From Flavobacterium sp. ACN6 (lineage in GTDB: Bacteria > Bacteroidota > Bacteroidia > Flavobacteriales > Flavobacteriaceae), in the NCBI RefSeq assembly GCF_002304005.1, contig NZ_MRCQ01000002.1, positions 452,520 to 516,519 of the forward strand: a stretch of DNA of 64,000 nt, in the 5' to 3' direction. The position numbers and the translations under genes were made by a program. The notes beneath the pieces were generated by a model. It was not told where the DNA came from. It searched no databases and saw only the letters and a list, made by a program, of their open reading frames with translations. Of the stretch, positions 1 through 8,468 are shown in pieces. Position 1 is the first letter of the stretch, and each line of letters begins with the position of its first letter.

Positions 1-25
1 TTGAGCCTTTGAACCTAAAAAAAAC

Positions 26-664
26 TTACTTATTTGGCTGTGGTGTCAAACGTAAATAAGGTTTAATTGGCGTATGTCCTTTTGGGAATTTCGCTGGAAT
101 GTCGCTGTCTGGAATTGCAGGTGCAATTACAACATCTTCACCGTCTTTCCAGTTTGCGGGCGTTGCAACGCTGTAATTTGCAGTCAATTGCAAACTGTCA
201 ATAACACGAAGTAATTCGTCAAAATTTCTTCCTGTCGAAGCTGGATAAGTTAAAGTCAATTTGATTTTTTTATCTGGTCCGATCACAAAAACAGAACGAA
301 CTGTAAATTTGTCGCTCGCATTTGGATGAAGCATATCGTATAAATTCGCAACTTCTTTATTTTCATCTGCAATAATTGGAAAAGTAACTTCTGTATTTTG
401 AGTTTCGTTAATATCTTTAATCCACTCTTTGTGTGAGTCTAAACCATCTACACTCAAAGCAATAACTTTCGTATTCCTTTTGGTAAATTCAGGAACATAG
501 TTCGCTACAGTTCCCAATTCAGTAGTACAAACAGGAGTAAAATCTGCTGGATGCGAAAATAACACGCCCCATGAATCTCCCAACCATTCATGAAAATCAA
601 TTGGTCCCTGCGTGGTTTCTGCGTGGAAATCTGGAGCTATATCGCCTAATCTTAATGTTGACAT
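26..664 (-). CDS. 1-Cys peroxiredoxin (Prx6-type)
   Basis: Thiol peroxidase expected to reduce hydrogen peroxide and organic hydroperoxides in the cytoplasm. The 212-residue length fits the Prx6/1-Cys class rather than the shorter AhpC class. The active site reads HPADFTPVCTTELG with the peroxidatic cysteine at residue 46. No second cysteine is visible, so the enzyme should use an external thiol for recycling. The thioredoxin-like AhpC/TSA domain spans about residues 5-150 and the 1-cysPrx C-terminal domain, with PASTGRNFDELLRVIDSLQ, follows. The ATG at 664 begins MSTLRLGDIAPDF, the normal start for this family. It is monocistronic by context. Confidence 0.95.
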   Translation of the reverse strand: MSTLRLGDIAPDFHAETTQGPIDFHEWLGDSWGVLFSHPADFTPVCTTELGTVANYVPEFTKRNTKVIALSVDGLDSHKEWIKDINETQNTEVTFPIIADENKEVANLYDMLHPNASDKFTVRSVFVIGPDKKIKLTLTYPASTGRNFDELLRVIDSLQLTANYSVATPANWKDGEDVVIAPAIPDSDIPAKFPKGHTPIKPYLRLTPQPNK

Positions 665-775
665 AATTTCATTTTTTTAGTTCCTTTAAAATTAAATAAA
701 AAATGCATTTAGAAAACATTCAAAACGTAAAAAAAAGTTAAAATTCTACTTTCTCGATATAATTACTATTTTAAA

Positions 776-1687
776 CTAAATAAAACTTAGAATAAAGTAC
801 CAGAAGGCAAGGGTTACAAAAGAAATTGGAATTCCGTAACCAATCATCATACTGCTTAATTTTGGCTTTAATCCGTAAGTCGAAGCTAAAATTGCTCCAG
901 TAATCATGGGTGCCATGGCAGTTTCCATTAAAGTAATTTTGATCACTTCGGAACGTTGATTGAAAATAAAAACATAAAGAACAAAAATTACGAAAGGAAC
1001 TAAAATCAGTTTAAAGAAAAGTCCCAATCTTAAGAATTTCCAATGCTGGCTTTTTCGATCAAAACTTAACTGCAATCCGACTGAAAGTAAAGCCAAAGGT
1101 GTGACCAAACTTCCAATTGCTAATAATATAGATTGAAAATTTTCATTTAAATCAACTTGAAAAATATTCATCAAACAAGCCAAAACAAACATTATAAAAG
1201 GCGGAAACAAGATTATCTTTTTTAAAATCCCTAAAGCATTTGGACTTCCTTTCGAATAAAAAGCCGCAGTAAAAACACCAAGTGTAGAAACCACTACAAA
1301 AGTCCCCGGCTGATCTACCAAAACAGCGGTTTCTAATCCTTTCTTCCCAAATAAAGCTTCAATAATAGGATAACCGAGAAAAGAACTATTACTCAAACCC
1401 GCTGTTAAAATCAGACAGCCAATTAATTTATTGGACCAGCCGTTTCTTCTTCCCAAAAAATGAAAAAATATAAAAGCAAATATGTAGGTAATCCAGCCCG
1501 CACCTATTGGAAAAAGCAAATCACTGCTCCACTTTATTTTCGGAATGTGATATAAAGTAATCGCAGGAAGGCAAAAATAAATAACAATTTTATTTAGTGT
1601 CTTATAAATGTGTACAGGAAATTGTTTTACCTGCTGTAAAATTAAACCGATTGAAAGAAAGAGAAATATTAAAAGGAAGTTGTTCAT
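776..1687 (-). CDS. AEC family transporter (auxin efflux carrier-like permease)
   Basis: Integral inner-membrane protein of the AEC/bile-acid-transporter superfamily, which usually exports small organic acids or similar solutes; the substrate cannot be told from sequence. I chose the ATG at 1687 (MNNFLLIFLFLSIGL, 303 residues) because it opens directly into the first hydrophobic helix. The 13 extra residues of a longer reading (start 1726) lie in an intergenic repeat and look non-coding. About ten hydrophobic segments are visible in two halves, with the typical NSSFLGYPI stretch near residue 115 and MAPMITGAILAS near the C-terminus. Confidence 0.88.
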   Translation of the reverse strand: MNNFLLIFLFLSIGLILQQVKQFPVHIYKTLNKIVIYFCLPAITLYHIPKIKWSSDLLFPIGAGWITYIFAFIFFHFLGRRNGWSNKLIGCLILTAGLSNSSFLGYPIIEALFGKKGLETAVLVDQPGTFVVVSTLGVFTAAFYSKGSPNALGILKKIILFPPFIMFVLACLMNIFQVDLNENFQSILLAIGSLVTPLALLSVGLQLSFDRKSQHWKFLRLGLFFKLILVPFVIFVLYVFIFNQRSEVIKITLMETAMAPMITGAILASTYGLKPKLSSMMIGYGIPISFVTLAFWYFILSFI

Positions 1688-1697
1688 TAATTGGTTG

Positions 1698-1900
1698 TTA
1701 GTAATTAGATAACTAGTCCTTAGCAATTAGTTGTAGTACTTATTTTTAAGATCAAATTGTTAGGCTGAATTAAAGCTCACATTTTTTTTACTAAACATTT
1801 CATACAATAATAGTTATTACTAATTACTATGCAAAAGTAATAATTACAAAGCATTAAAACTCAAGACTAATTACTAAGGACTAGTTACTAATCACTAAGG
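1698..1900. repeat. Inverted repeat pair of a CTAATTACTAAGG-type word
   Basis: The arms are 1698-1730 and 1867-1900. The reverse complement of the first arm matches the second over 20 of 21 bases (core CTAAGGACTAGTTA), with related shorter words around it. About 136 bp of AT-rich DNA lie between the arms. The element fills the gap between the divergent AEC and Rrf2 genes. The same architecture built from other words recurs at several gene boundaries in this window. Confidence 0.7.
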
Positions 1901-1925
1901 AATAAAAAAAAAGTTAAATTAGTAT

Positions 1926-1969
1926 TTTGTGTTACAAAAAGATGTAAATTTGTAACATATTTTATTACA
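1926..1969 (+). promoter_or_regulatory. Promoter and overlapping operator of the Rrf2 gene
   Basis: A Bacteroidota -7 box TAAATTTG lies at 1945-1952. It is overlapped by a perfect 9-bp inverted repeat, TGTTACAAA at 1930-1938 and TTTGTAACA at 1949-1957. A second dyad, TGTAA-N9-TTACA at 1951-1969, ends just before the ATG at 1972. A near copy of that second dyad (17 of 19 bases) precedes the next gene at 2402-2420. The arrangement suggests autoregulation plus control of the adjacent oxidoreductase gene. Confidence 0.6.
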
Positions 1970-1971
1970 GT

Positions 1972-2379
1972 ATGATTTCAGGTAAATTTGCCATAACTAT
2001 TCACATTCTTACTTTACTCAATAAATTTCCAAACGATTATTTGTCTTCGGAGTTTATTGCGGGAAGTATTAATTTAAATCCGGTTTTGGTTCGAAAAGAA
2101 ATTGCCAATTTAAAAGCACATCATATTGTAGAAAGTAAAGAAGGGAAAAATGGAGGAACAAAATTGGCCGTAAATGCTTCTAACTTGACTTTAAAAGAAA
2201 TATTTGAAATGACTTTTGAAACTATTGGTCTGGGCTTCGCTAAAAATCAACCAAATCCTGATTGTCCCGTTGGGAAGAAAATCAATCAGAATCTGGAAGC
2301 TTTATACAGCGAAATGAATCAGAAAGTCAACGCGCAGCTTGAAAACATTTCTTTAGAAGATTTTTCGAATCAGTTTTAA
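1972..2379 (+). CDS. Rrf2 family transcriptional regulator (YwnA-like)
   Basis: DNA-binding regulator of 135 residues with the Rrf2 winged helix (about residues 1-80, including SSEFIAGSINLNPVLVRKEI and GKNGGTKLA). The three-cysteine iron-sulfur cluster motif of IscR/NsrR is absent. There is only one cysteine, in NPDCPVG, which resembles the YwnA branch. That single cysteine could sense thiol-reactive or oxidising compounds, by inference. It is followed after 58 bp by an NAD(P)-binding oxidoreductase, the same neighbour order as ywnA-ywnB of Bacillus subtilis. Shared dyads upstream of both genes support a regulator-target pair. Confidence 0.88.
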   Translation: MISGKFAITIHILTLLNKFPNDYLSSEFIAGSINLNPVLVRKEIANLKAHHIVESKEGKNGGTKLAVNASNLTLKEIFEMTFETIGLGFAKNQPNPDCPVGKKINQNLEALYSEMNQKVNAQLENISLEDFSNQF

Positions 2380-2401
2380 AAACTATTTTTTTGCCTAAAA
2401 C

Positions 2402-2420
2402 TGTAACATTTTTTATTACT
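2402..2420 (+). promoter_or_regulatory. Second copy of the Rrf2-type dyad
   Basis: TGTAACATTTTTTATTACT here matches the dyad at 1951-1969 in 17 of 19 positions and lies 17 bp before the oxidoreductase ATG. No independent TAnnTTTG box is evident between the two genes, so this may act as an internal operator or control point within the operon. Confidence 0.5.
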
Positions 2421-2437
2421 AAATAAATTTATATATT

Positions 2438-3079
2438 ATGAAAATCGCAATTATTGGAGCTACAGGATTTGTTGGCTCAGCAATCTTAAACGAATTAGCA
2501 GACAGAAAACATGAAATTACTGCAATCGCAAGAACTCCAAAAGATACTGCAAATGCAACTTGGGTCGCTGCAGACATTTTTAATGTTGACGCTTTAGCAG
2601 AACTTTTAAAAGGACACGATACTATTATCAACGCTTACAATCCAGGATGGACAAACCCAAACATTTACGATGACTTTTTAGCAGGTTCAAAAGCTATTCA
2701 GGAAGCAGTTAAAAAATCGGGTGTAAAACGTTTTATCACTATCGGAGGAGCTGGAAGTTTATTTGTTGCGCCAGATTTACAAGCTGTTGATACGCCAGAT
2801 TTCCCAAAAGAAATTTATCCAGGAGCAAATGCTGCAAGACATTATTTAAACATCATCAAAGAAGAAAAAGATCTAGACTGGGCATTTTTTAGCCCTGCGT
2901 TCGAAATGCACGCTGGAATTAAAACAGGAAGAACTGGAAATTACCGTTTAGGTTTAGAAAATCCTGTTTTCAATGATGAGCAAAGAAGTATTTTATCTGT
3001 AGAAGATTTAGCGGTTGTAATTGCTGATGAAACTGAAAATCCAAAACACCACCAAGTAAGATTTACTGCTGGTTACTAA
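2438..3079 (+). CDS. NAD(P)-binding Rossmann-fold oxidoreductase/epimerase-like protein (YwnB-like)
   Basis: Atypical short-chain dehydrogenase of 213 residues. The N-terminal MKIAIIGATGFVGSAIL carries the GxxGxxG dinucleotide motif. The fold continues with ITIGGAGS near residue 100. The protein resembles the NAD(P)H-binding family that includes YwnB and the flavin reductase/BLVRB-like proteins, which lack the full SDR Tyr-x-x-x-Lys catalytic motif. The substrate is unknown. It sits directly behind an Rrf2 regulator and shares its operator-like dyad, so it is probably induced by the signal that regulator senses, perhaps an electrophile or quinone (inference). Confidence 0.82.
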   Translation: MKIAIIGATGFVGSAILNELADRKHEITAIARTPKDTANATWVAADIFNVDALAELLKGHDTIINAYNPGWTNPNIYDDFLAGSKAIQEAVKKSGVKRFITIGGAGSLFVAPDLQAVDTPDFPKEIYPGANAARHYLNIIKEEKDLDWAFFSPAFEMHAGIKTGRTGNYRLGLENPVFNDEQRSILSVEDLAVVIADETENPKHHQVRFTAGY

Positions 3080-3165
3080 AAAGATGCTAAGGTTCTGAGA
3101 TTCTAAGCTGCTAAGTTTTTTTCTTGCCACGATTTTTCGCGCACTATTTTTTAAACAAAATGATC

Positions 3166-3313
3166 TGTCATCCTGAGCGAAGTCGAAGGACACGCAAAGT
3201 AATTCTGCAATACTTCTCAGACCCGACAGGTTTCGAAAACCTGTCGGGTCTCTTTGTAGTAAACAATTCTTGTCGAGTTGCTTGCGTGTCTTTCGACTTC
3301 GCTCAAGATGACA
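3166..3313. repeat. Nested inverted repeat with a CCCGAC hairpin at its centre
   Basis: The outer arms (3166-3197 and 3282-3313) pair TGTCATCCTGAGCGAAGTCG with its complement, with a few mismatches. Inside lies a perfect 14-bp stem, GACCCGACAGGTTT at 3220-3233, with the complementary strand at 3237-3250. The inner hairpin may terminate the upstream operon, although the following T-tract is poor. Together with short flanking sequence this fills the 335-bp gap before meaB; no gene is seen here. A diverged half of the outer arm recurs near 20423-20451. Confidence 0.75.
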
Positions 3314-3414
3314 AAAAATGTAACAAATTAGTGTAAATACATATAATTCGTGGCAAACTAACTTTTTGAAACTCTTTTTGTTTTCTGTACTTTTACATTT
3401 CTAAAAAATGCGTT

Positions 3415-4512
3415 TTGTCAAATCTCAATAAACAAGCTGGAAGCTTAAGTGAAAAAGCTGGAATTTCACCTCCTGAAATCACCAATGTTTCGGCTATTAA
3501 TCAAATTAAGTACAAACGCAGACAACAGCCTTCGTCAGAAGAATTAATTAATGGTATTTTAGAAGGAAATAGAACTTCTTTAAGCCGTGCCATAACTTTA
3601 ATCGAAAGCACCAATTCAGATCATTATGAAAAAGCGGGCGAAGTAGTTCAGGGCTGTTTGTCTCATGCAAATAAGTCAATTCGTATAGGAATTACAGGCG
3701 TTCCCGGTGTTGGAAAAAGCACTTTTATTGAAGCTTTTGGAAAACAACTCACAGCATTAGGCAAAAAAGTTGCAGTTCTAGCAGTTGATCCCAGCAGTTC
3801 ACTTACGCATGGAAGCATTCTAGGCGACAAAACCCGAATGGAAGAACTGGTTAAAGATGAAAATGCTTTTATAAGACCCAGCGCTTCTGGAGAAACTTTG
3901 GGCGGTGTGGCACGCAAAACTCGAGAAACTATTATTCTTTGTGAAGCAGCAGGATTTGACACTATAATTATTGAAACTGTTGGTGTTGGCCAAAGCGAAA
4001 CTGCGGTACACAGTATGGTCGATTTCTTTTTACTTTTAAAAATATCAGGCGCCGGAGATGAACTTCAAGGTATTAAACGCGGTATTATGGAAATGGCAGA
4101 CGCAATTGTCATTAATAAAGCGGATGGTGATAATATCAAAAAAGCCTATCAGGCGAAAGTAGAATTTAATCGCGCTTTGCATTTATTCCCTCCAAAAAAA
4201 TCAAACTGGCAGCCAAAAGTTACGATTTGCAGTTCTTTAACAAAAGAAGGTATTTCTGAAGTATGGAATACAATTTCTGACTACTTTGAAATGACTCAAG
4301 AAACTGGAGTCTTTCAAGAAAAAAGGAAAGAACAAAATCATTTCTGGATGATGGAAGCCATTAATGAGCAGTTAAAACAAAACTTTTACAATCAGCCAGA
4401 AATCATTTCACTTTTAGAAGAAAATAAAAAAGCAGTGCAAAATGATGAAATTTCACCTTTTGCCGCTGCTTCTGAATTATTAAAATTGTATTTTAATAAA
4501 GGTGCAAAGTAG
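3415..4512 (+). CDS. meaB: MeaB/ArgK-family G protein, methylmalonyl-CoA mutase chaperone
   Basis: GTPase that protects and reloads adenosylcobalamin in methylmalonyl-CoA mutase. The 365-residue protein has the SIMIBI-class P-loop GVPGVGKST near residue 96, DPSSS after the switch region, ETVGVGQSE, and the guanine-specifying NKAD. The start appears to be TTG at 3415. An ATG at 3408 is in another frame and would encode only seven residues before TAA, so it is a mini-ORF or irrelevant. An N-terminal tail of about 80 residues, including ELINGILEGNRTSLSRAITL, is normal for MeaB. Its partner genes mutA and mutB are about 45 kb downstream, not adjacent. Confidence 0.92.
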   Translation: MSNLNKQAGSLSEKAGISPPEITNVSAINQIKYKRRQQPSSEELINGILEGNRTSLSRAITLIESTNSDHYEKAGEVVQGCLSHANKSIRIGITGVPGVGKSTFIEAFGKQLTALGKKVAVLAVDPSSSLTHGSILGDKTRMEELVKDENAFIRPSASGETLGGVARKTRETIILCEAAGFDTIIIETVGVGQSETAVHSMVDFFLLLKISGAGDELQGIKRGIMEMADAIVINKADGDNIKKAYQAKVEFNRALHLFPPKKSNWQPKVTICSSLTKEGISEVWNTISDYFEMTQETGVFQEKRKEQNHFWMMEAINEQLKQNFYNQPEIISLLEENKKAVQNDEISPFAAASELLKLYFNKGAK

Positions 4513-4592
4513 CAAAGGTTCAAAGGAACAAAGTTTTTTCTCTGTTTCTTTGAACCTTTGTTCCTTTGTAACTCTGAGCCTTTGAACCTTTA
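4511..4592. repeat. CAAAGGTTC-type inverted word array
   Basis: AGCAAAGGTTCAAAGGAAC-like words at 4511-4533 are answered by several complementary CTTTGAACCTTTGTTCC words to 4590. The array joins the convergent ends of meaB and the sulfatase gene and even includes the sulfatase stop region. The same words appear at 1-16, 14365-14403, 26531-26575 and 26690-26728. Confidence 0.7.
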
Positions 4593-6524
4593 TTTAGCTC
4601 TAAGCTTATACTTACTCTCCTTATACAAATTCCCCGCTGTAATTACATGTGCCAAAGCATCTTTTGCTAATTCTTCATTTAATTTTACAGGAATTAAAGT
4701 CGTATCATTTTTAACTTCAAATTGCAAAGGTTTTAAATTTGGCTGCATAATCACAACCTGATTTTCAACTCTAAATGCATTGATGTCGTTAAACTGCATA
4801 ATCGATCTCCCTTGCACTTTTGGATCTAATTTATTTAGATTTCTACCCACCATTGGTGTTTCAAACGGAATTCCTAAATAGCTTAATAATGTTGGCGGAA
4901 TATCAATCTGACTTGCCAATCTATCGTAAACGGCTCCTCGTGAAACTCCTGGTCCTATTATAAATGCCGGAATATGGAATTTGTTTATGGGTACTAAATT
5001 CTTTCCGTATGTTCTGGTATTATGATCTGCTATTACGATAAAAATAGTATTCTTGAAGTAATCCTCTTTTTTAGCCAATTCGAAGAATTTTCCAATAGAG
5101 AAATCGGCATATTTCATTGCGTTGTTTACAGTCGCTGCTTTTTTATCATAAGGTTTAATTCTTCCCGCTGGATATTCAAATGGTTCATGATTTGAAGTTG
5201 AGAACATCAAGGAGAAAAATGGCTTATTGCCTTTTGATTTAAAATATTGGTTGGCTTTGGTTACTAAATCTTCATCAGAATATCCCCAAGTTCCTTTAAA
5301 AGCATATTTATTTCCATCAGACTCAAAATCGGATTGATCGATAATATCACTAAAGCCGTTTCCGTTAAAGAACGAAGCCATATTATCAAAATTGGCCATA
5401 CCGCCATAAATAAAACTTGTATCGTAACCTTTGTGTTTTAAAGCGTCAGCAAGTGTAAAAAATCCTTGTTGCGAGTTTCCTAATCGAACCACACTTTCTG
5501 AGGGTGAAGGTAAAAAACCAGTTACAACTGCTTCAATGCCACGAACGCTTCTGGTTCCTGTACAATACAAATTGGTGAATAATGTTCCTTCTTTAGATAA
5601 TTTATCAAACTCTGGCGTTAATGGTTTCCCGCCAAGAATCCCCACGTATTCTGCACCTAAACTTTCTTGTAAAAAAATCACCAAATTATAAGGTTTTTTC
5701 AAAACAGAGTCTGGCTGCTGTACATGCAGAAACGGAATTTCAGCATCTGTAAAGTCATTTTGGCCTGCGATCATATATTTTTTTACGCGTGCAATCGCTT
5801 CGGCTTCATCCATTTTACCGTACATTTTGGTGTTTCCTTCATTTTTTATAGAATATGCCGCAAAAGCAACTGTATAAAATGAATTTAACCCCAATGTATT
5901 AGTCAACTGATCTGTTGAGAAAACAGCATTACTAGCATTTATAGGACGTTTTGAAGTTAGACTCGAACGAGCGCCAAAAAACAATAGAAAAGCAAGTAAT
6001 GGAAACACCATCAACTTGAACTTATAATCAGTATTTGTGGTGTAAAAATATTTCTGCCCTTTTTTGAATGCAAAATAAAGCACAACTGCTAAAATCAGAA
6101 AAGTAATGATTATAGAAGTCAGGTAACTTTTCAAAAGCATTCCAACAACTTCTTTTGGATAAATAAGATAATCCAAGAAAATCTTATTGGGCCTTGTATC
6201 GTATTGTTTTATAAAATCCGGCGAAGCCAATTCTACAAAAAGAATAAAAAACAGGAATAAAAAACTATAGATTACTAGAAATTTATTGGTGAATTTTATC
6301 CTTTTATTGGGTAAAAATGTAATCAACAAAGCTGGAAGAAAAGATAAATAACAAAGTAATATCAAATCCATTCTTAGACCAATTGGAAAAATATACCAGA
6401 AATTAGGTGTTTCTGCGACCCTTTCTTTAAAAAGGAAAAATAAAAAGATTCGGCTTAAAGTAGTTATCACTAAACCGCTTGCTATAAAATTAAATATAGG
6501 TTTTAAAAAACTTAATTTTTTCAT
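4590..6524 (-). CDS. LtaS-like membrane sulfatase/phosphoglycerol transferase family protein
   Basis: Membrane-anchored alkaline-phosphatase-superfamily enzyme of 644 residues. Five hydrophobic helices (about residues 12-32, 48-72, 82-102, 135-155, 170-186) precede a periplasmic catalytic domain. That domain shows the metal-binding FLQESLG near residue 286, the nucleophile region CTGTRSVRG at 321-329 (threonine nucleophile expected), and VIADHNTRT near residue 493. Gram-positive homologues polymerise lipoteichoic acid. In Bacteroidota the natural substrate is not established; addition or removal of phospho-substituents on envelope glycans or lipids is plausible. It appears monocistronic. Confidence 0.88.
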   Translation of the reverse strand: MKKLSFLKPIFNFIASGLVITTLSRIFLFFLFKERVAETPNFWYIFPIGLRMDLILLCYLSFLPALLITFLPNKRIKFTNKFLVIYSFLFLFFILFVELASPDFIKQYDTRPNKIFLDYLIYPKEVVGMLLKSYLTSIIITFLILAVVLYFAFKKGQKYFYTTNTDYKFKLMVFPLLAFLLFFGARSSLTSKRPINASNAVFSTDQLTNTLGLNSFYTVAFAAYSIKNEGNTKMYGKMDEAEAIARVKKYMIAGQNDFTDAEIPFLHVQQPDSVLKKPYNLVIFLQESLGAEYVGILGGKPLTPEFDKLSKEGTLFTNLYCTGTRSVRGIEAVVTGFLPSPSESVVRLGNSQQGFFTLADALKHKGYDTSFIYGGMANFDNMASFFNGNGFSDIIDQSDFESDGNKYAFKGTWGYSDEDLVTKANQYFKSKGNKPFFSLMFSTSNHEPFEYPAGRIKPYDKKAATVNNAMKYADFSIGKFFELAKKEDYFKNTIFIVIADHNTRTYGKNLVPINKFHIPAFIIGPGVSRGAVYDRLASQIDIPPTLLSYLGIPFETPMVGRNLNKLDPKVQGRSIMQFNDINAFRVENQVVIMQPNLKPLQFEVKNDTTLIPVKLNEELAKDALAHVITAGNLYKESKYKLRAK

Positions 6525-6581
6525 TAGATAATGTAAATATTTTTACCGTGCAGCCATAAAGACGCACACAGAGCGCAGTCT

Positions 6582-6809
6582 TTATTCTTCGTAACGGTTT
6601 AATTCGCGGTCGTAAAAATCATTTGCTTTTTCGATCAAACCTTCCATTTCTGCATTTAATTCTGCTTCGTCAAGATCTTCTGCTTCTTCTAAAAATTCTA
6701 CCTCATCATCTTTTAAATTGATAATAAATCTTGGGTAATCAAGGTGAATGATAAAAATATCATCTGGAAAATCAGTATTGTCTCCAAGTAAAAATTTAGG
6801 TAATTCCAT
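6582..6809 (-). CDS. Small acidic protein of unknown function
   Basis: A 75-residue, strongly acidic protein beginning MELPKFLLGDNTDFPDDIF. The N-terminal half suggests beta strands (FIIHLDYPRFIINL) and the C-terminal half a charged helix rich in Glu and Asp. There is no signal peptide, cysteine or recognisable domain. It lies between a MATE pump and the sulfatase gene on the same strand, with 57 bp to the latter. I do not recognise a function. Codon use and composition match neighbouring real genes and the gap is otherwise too clean, so I regard it as coding. Confidence 0.75.
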   Translation of the reverse strand: MELPKFLLGDNTDFPDDIFIIHLDYPRFIINLKDDEVEFLEEAEDLDEAELNAEMEGLIEKANDFYDRELNRYEE

Positions 6810-6892
6810 GTTTTATTTATTTTTTTAGTGTTTATATTATTTTGTCACAGTTTGAAAACCTTTATAATCTGTATCTTATTTTCTGTTCAAAT

Positions 6893-8278
6893 TTAGTTAT
6901 TTGAAACCGATTTTGTCATTAATCTTCTGGTTAAGTAATGAAAGCGAATGTACAGTAAAATTGCTGCTGCCGTCAATCCTGCCAAAAGTCCGATCCAAAC
7001 TCCCTGTGCTTTTAATTCTGTATATTCTCCCAAATAATAAGAAATTGGAAAACCAATAATCCAATACGCTGCAAACGTAATGTACATTGGAATTTTCACA
7101 TCCTGTAAACCGCGTAAAGCACCCAAAACCACAACTTGAATTCCGTCAGAAATTTGAAAAACCGCTGCGATTAAAAGTAATTTTGAGGCAATACTTATTA
7201 CTTCTTCATTATCTAAAATCTGTCCTGTGTTTTCCATATTTAAAAAGATATACGGCAGATAATCATGAAAAACAATAAAGAACAACGCAAAAACCGTTTC
7301 TAATATAATAGCGAGAAGGAAAATAGACCGCGCCACAACAATCAGTTTTTTATAATCCATTAAACCTCTTTGATTACTAACTCTGATCATCGAAGTCACA
7401 CTTAATCCCATCGCAAACATAAAAGTCATCGATGCGAGACTCAAGGCAATTTGATTTGCTGCCTGACTTGTTTTCCCGATATTACCGCAAAGCCAGATAG
7501 AAGCCGTAAACAATACCACTTCAAAAAGCATCTGCATAGCCGAAGGGAACCCGATACTGATAATCTTTTGAATGGTTGATTTTTTTATTTCATCGAAACT
7601 AAAATTCTTGAAAAAGCGTTTTAAATCATTTCTTCTAGAAAGCATGATGTGCATGAACATGACCAAAAATATTCTTGAAATTACAGTTCCCAATGCAGCA
7701 CCAATAATTCCCATTTTTGGAAAAAACCAGATTCCGTAAATCAAAACATAATTTATTCCAACATGAAGCACATTTGCCATAACCATTGCATACATCGAAT
7801 ATTTGGTCATCGACATTCCGTCTGCAAATTGTTTATACCCTTGATACATAATTAACGGAATCAGCGAAAAAGCAACCCACCCCAAATAAGGTTTCGCAAG
7901 TACAATTACATCTGCAGGCTGTTCTAACAATTCCATTATTGGTTTTGCGAACATAATCACGCCAAAAAGCACTAAGCCCAGAATAGTACAAAGAAATAAG
8001 CCGTGATGAAATGCAGAACGAATTTTGTTATCATTTTTCTCTGCATCACCTTCCGCAACAATTGGAGTAATTGCAGTCGAAAATCCAATTCCAAGAGACA
8101 TTGCAATAAAAATCATACTATTTCCTAAAGAAACCGCGGCAAGCTCTGTACTTCCTAATTTCCCTACCATTATATTGTCGACAATACCTATTAAAGTATG
8201 GCCCACCATTCCTAAAATAATAGGATACGCCAGTCTTAAATTATACGAAAACTCCTTGGTGTACTGCTTTAAATTCAC
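6893..8278 (-). CDS. MATE family multidrug/Na+ antiporter (NorM-type)
   Basis: Cation-coupled exporter of 461 residues in the inner membrane, likely exporting drugs or cationic metabolites. About twelve hydrophobic helices occur in two homologous halves. Typical MATE motifs are visible: PIILGMVGHTLIGIVDNIMVG at the N-terminus, VSLGNSMIFIAMSLGIG in helix 2, and the second-half SIGFPSAMQMLFEVVLF. The ATG at 8278 lies 20 bp downstream of a clear TATCTTTG box. Length and start are normal for the family. Confidence 0.93.
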   Translation of the reverse strand: MNLKQYTKEFSYNLRLAYPIILGMVGHTLIGIVDNIMVGKLGSTELAAVSLGNSMIFIAMSLGIGFSTAITPIVAEGDAEKNDNKIRSAFHHGLFLCTILGLVLFGVIMFAKPIMELLEQPADVIVLAKPYLGWVAFSLIPLIMYQGYKQFADGMSMTKYSMYAMVMANVLHVGINYVLIYGIWFFPKMGIIGAALGTVISRIFLVMFMHIMLSRRNDLKRFFKNFSFDEIKKSTIQKIISIGFPSAMQMLFEVVLFTASIWLCGNIGKTSQAANQIALSLASMTFMFAMGLSVTSMIRVSNQRGLMDYKKLIVVARSIFLLAIILETVFALFFIVFHDYLPYIFLNMENTGQILDNEEVISIASKLLLIAAVFQISDGIQVVVLGALRGLQDVKIPMYITFAAYWIIGFPISYYLGEYTELKAQGVWIGLLAGLTAAAILLYIRFHYLTRRLMTKSVSNN

Positions 8279-8298
8279 TTGTAATCAATTTTAGTCGG

Positions 8299-8306
8299 CA
8301 AAGATA
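8299..8306 (-). promoter_or_regulatory. -7 promoter box of the MATE gene
   Basis: On the minus strand this reads TATCTTTG, a perfect match to the Bacteroidota TAnnTTTG element. It is 20 bp before the ATG, giving a short leader of roughly 15 nt. Confidence 0.6.
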
Positions 8307-8468
8307 ATCAGAAGCTTCCAATTCTATCCTATTAATAAAAATATAAGCCAATATTAAGCTTAAAATCATTATAGCATAATATTATATAACGATTTTTAAA
8401 AATTGTATAACAATCTCGAAATACCTCCGTTTTACTTTTACATCATTAATAATTCAAAATTATAAGCC

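Noticed and set aside
3124..3336. 70-residue ORF
   Set aside because: It reads through the nested inverted repeat and has no family.
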